The translations under genes were made by a program, and so were the position numbers. Below the pieces are notes generated by a model. That model was not told the DNA's origin. It did no database searches and worked only from the letters and a program-made list of their open reading frames with translations. DNA of 64,000 nucleotides from NCBI RefSeq assembly GCF_024580735.1, contig NZ_JANIJX010000016.1, positions 34,871-98,870 of the forward strand, read 5' to 3'. Of this stretch, positions 62,963-64,000 are shown piece after piece; positions within the stretch are counted from its first letter, which is position 1, and every line of letters starts with the position of its first letter. The DNA comes from Brevibacterium moorei (lineage in GTDB: Bacteria; Actinomycetota; Actinomycetes; Actinomycetales; Brevibacteriaceae).

Positions 62963-63696
62963 ACAATATGGCATCCGGATCAAGCACCACGCCGCATCCC
63001 GGCGAAGCCCACCTGCAGAACGTGGGCCAACGTTTGAACTGGCTACGTGCAGGGGTGCTCGGCGCAAACGACGGCATCGTCTCTACCGCGGGTGTCGTCG
63101 TCGGTGTCGCTGCCGCTACACCAAACAACGTACTGGCAATCGCGACGGCCGGTATCGCCGCCGTAGTTGCCGGGGCGTTCTCAATGGCTGGCGGAGAGTA
63201 TGTTTCGGTGAGCACCCAACGCGACACAGAGAAAGCGCTCATCGCAAAAGAACGGTGGGAGCTCGAAACCATGCCCAAGGAGGAGCTTGAAGAACTCACC
63301 GAGCTCTATCGACAGCGGGGCCTCTCAGATGACCTCGCACATCAGGTCGCGGTGCAGCTTACCGAGACGGACGCTCTCGCCGCTCACGCAGAGGTCGAAC
63401 TCGGAATCGACCATGAAGAGTTCACAAGCCCGTGGGCAGCCGCCGTGTCATCGTTCATTGCGTTCGCCGTTGGAGCGCTGATCCCACTCATCATGATCTT
63501 GCTCCCCGTCGGCGGACACCGAGTTTGGATCGCAGCCATCGCAGTTGTGATCGGCCTCTTCCTCACCGGTTGGATCAGCGCTGCGCTCGGTGGCGCGCCG
63601 CGCGGTCGCGCAATTCTCCGGAACGTGGTCATGGGCTCAGCGACCATGATCGCCACATACGCCATTGGGGCACTCTTTGGCGTGGCCATCGGATAG
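62959..63696 (+). CDS. VIT1/CCC1-family metal transporter
   Basis: A 245-residue member of the vacuolar iron transporter family: RAGVLGANDGIVSTAGVVVGV at the start, MAGGEYVSVSTQRDTE, a middle hydrophilic Glu-rich segment (KEELEELTELYRQRGLSDD, AAHAEVELGIDHEEF) that would bind metal, and two to three C-terminal helices. Members move Fe2+ or Mn2+ out of the cytosol. It is translationally coupled to the TPC-type P1B ATPase, suggesting a joint iron- or manganese-detoxification unit. Confidence 0.92.
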   Translation: MNNMASGSSTTPHPGEAHLQNVGQRLNWLRAGVLGANDGIVSTAGVVVGVAAATPNNVLAIATAGIAAVVAGAFSMAGGEYVSVSTQRDTEKALIAKERWELETMPKEELEELTELYRQRGLSDDLAHQVAVQLTETDALAAHAEVELGIDHEEFTSPWAAAVSSFIAFAVGALIPLIMILLPVGGHRVWIAAIAVVIGLFLTGWISAALGGAPRGRAILRNVVMGSATMIATYAIGALFGVAIG

Positions 63697-63724
63697 GCCG
63701 CTTCTCGTGATCCGGCCCGCTTTC

Positions 63725-63744
63725 ATGTGCTAACTCATGTGCTA
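63725..63744 (+). repeat. Right integrase arm-type repeats
   Basis: ATGTGCTA at 63725-63732 and 63737-63744, start-to-start 12 bp, the same unit, orientation and period as the pair at 49431-49449. Confidence 0.55.
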
Positions 63745-63776
63745 CCGACGCTGCTAGGTTGTGAATCGCGGTGCAG

Positions 63777-63785
63777 TTATCCACA
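63777..63785 (+). promoter_or_regulatory. DnaA-box-like sequence
   Basis: A single perfect TTATCCACA in the right end of the element. One box alone does not make an origin. Confidence 0.3.
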
Positions 63786-63837
63786 GGTGGGCCTCGCAGA
63801 AACCGCGGAATCATGCGGCAGAACGCCGATTCACGAT

Positions 63838-63876
63838 TTCGTGTGCGAGGGGGAACGGATCAGTTCAAGTCCCCCC
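63838..63876. repeat. Right-end partial copies of tRNA-Leu 3' end
   Basis: Bases 63838-63853 are the reverse complement of 49357-49372 with one mismatch in 16 (the acceptor-stem end and following bases). Ten bases on, 63863-63876 are an exact direct copy of 49348-49361 (T-arm). The two half-copies lie head to head and mark the tentative right attachment region. Confidence 0.55.
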
Positions 63877-64000
63877 CGTTACCTTTTTAGTAGCCCTGGT
63901 TCGTGACAGGATCAGGACTGCTGGCCCGTCGGGCCCGGCATGACTTATGCCCCCAGTCATTGATGATCCGGGGGGTGTTGTCACCGGGTTCCGATAGGCA

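Larger units (their letters stand above)
63697..64000. other. Non-coding right end and flank
   Basis: 304 bases with no supported gene. Inside the element end are the arm-type repeats, the DnaA-box-like site, an inverted repeat GTGAATCG/CGATTCAC (63761-63768 and 63827-63834) and the partial tRNA copies. After 63876 there is a T-rich CTTTTTAG, a GGCCCGTCGGGCC palindrome and a GGTG-TTGT-CACC palindrome, with no recognisable gene to the window edge. Confidence 0.5.

Noticed and set aside
63777..63785. Replication origin of the element
   Set aside because: A single DnaA-box-like sequence without an A/T-rich unwinding region or replication initiator gene.
63838..63890. Second tRNA gene at the right end
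   Set aside because: Only a T-arm and an inverted acceptor piece are present; no D arm, anticodon stem or pairing acceptor stem can be drawn.

Overview
The window is high-GC DNA from an actinobacterium. Evidence for this is the G/C-rich third codon positions, many GTG starts and one TTG start, several TAnnnT -10 boxes placed 6-7 nt before a start codon (leaderless transcripts), and family choices typical of Actinobacteria: VaFE/thioester-domain LPXTG adhesin, ACR3 with ArsM, an Lhr-type giant helicase, PucR and LAL regulators, and an Arthrobacter-like amine oxidase. Genus cannot be fixed from the sequence; a Micrococcales-like organism is an inference. An LPXTG adhesin with a thioester domain hints at a host-associated lifestyle.

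Positions 1-4449 hold a catabolic set on the + strand: the 3' part of a POT peptide transporter, a YtcJ-like amidohydrolase broken by one extra C, and a copper amine oxidase whose first HxH copper ligand reads Arg. A 36-bp perfect palindrome follows. An ABC-F ATPase (4670-6361) comes next, preceded by a leaderless five-codon leader ORF whose sequence can pair with the ABC-F start codon, which is a candidate ribosome-sensing attenuator. Then come a ThrE-type exporter, a DoxX-like protein, and a TetR-SMR-SMR efflux operon on the - strand with a palindromic operator.

Positions 9919-15392 form a choline-to-betaine operon (BCCT transporter, betaine aldehyde dehydrogenase, choline dehydrogenase) followed by a large LAL/LuxR regulator. 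A surface adhesin (18381-20894) faces the regulator. 21-49 kb is mixed chromosomal content: aldo/keto reductase, FAD/NAD(P)-binding protein, EamA exporter with divergent LysR, an Rv2578c-type radical SAM protein under a LexA-like box, serine hydrolase, alpha/beta hydrolase, PucR regulator, two MFS exporters, VOC protein, M20 peptidase, NAD synthetase, alcohol dehydrogenase, an ArsR-like regulator divergent from an MFS gene, a second serine hydrolase, Lhr helicase and a DUF3533-type membrane protein.

A tRNA-Leu(CAG) gene at 49285-49368 marks the left end of an integrative, probably mobilizable element of about 14.5 kb (to about 63876). It carries a tyrosine integrase, an XRE regulator, a divergent excisionase-like gene, a zeta toxin with a small partner, an arsenic operon (arsM-acr3-arsC with divergent arsR and a nested operator palindrome), a MobF relaxase-helicase with no visible secretion system, and metal transporters (ChrA family, a TPC-motif P1B ATPase coupled to a VIT-family transporter). 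Paired ATGTGCT repeats with a 12-bp period lie near both ends. The right end holds one direct and one inverted partial copy of the tRNA 3' end, so the exact right boundary is tentative.
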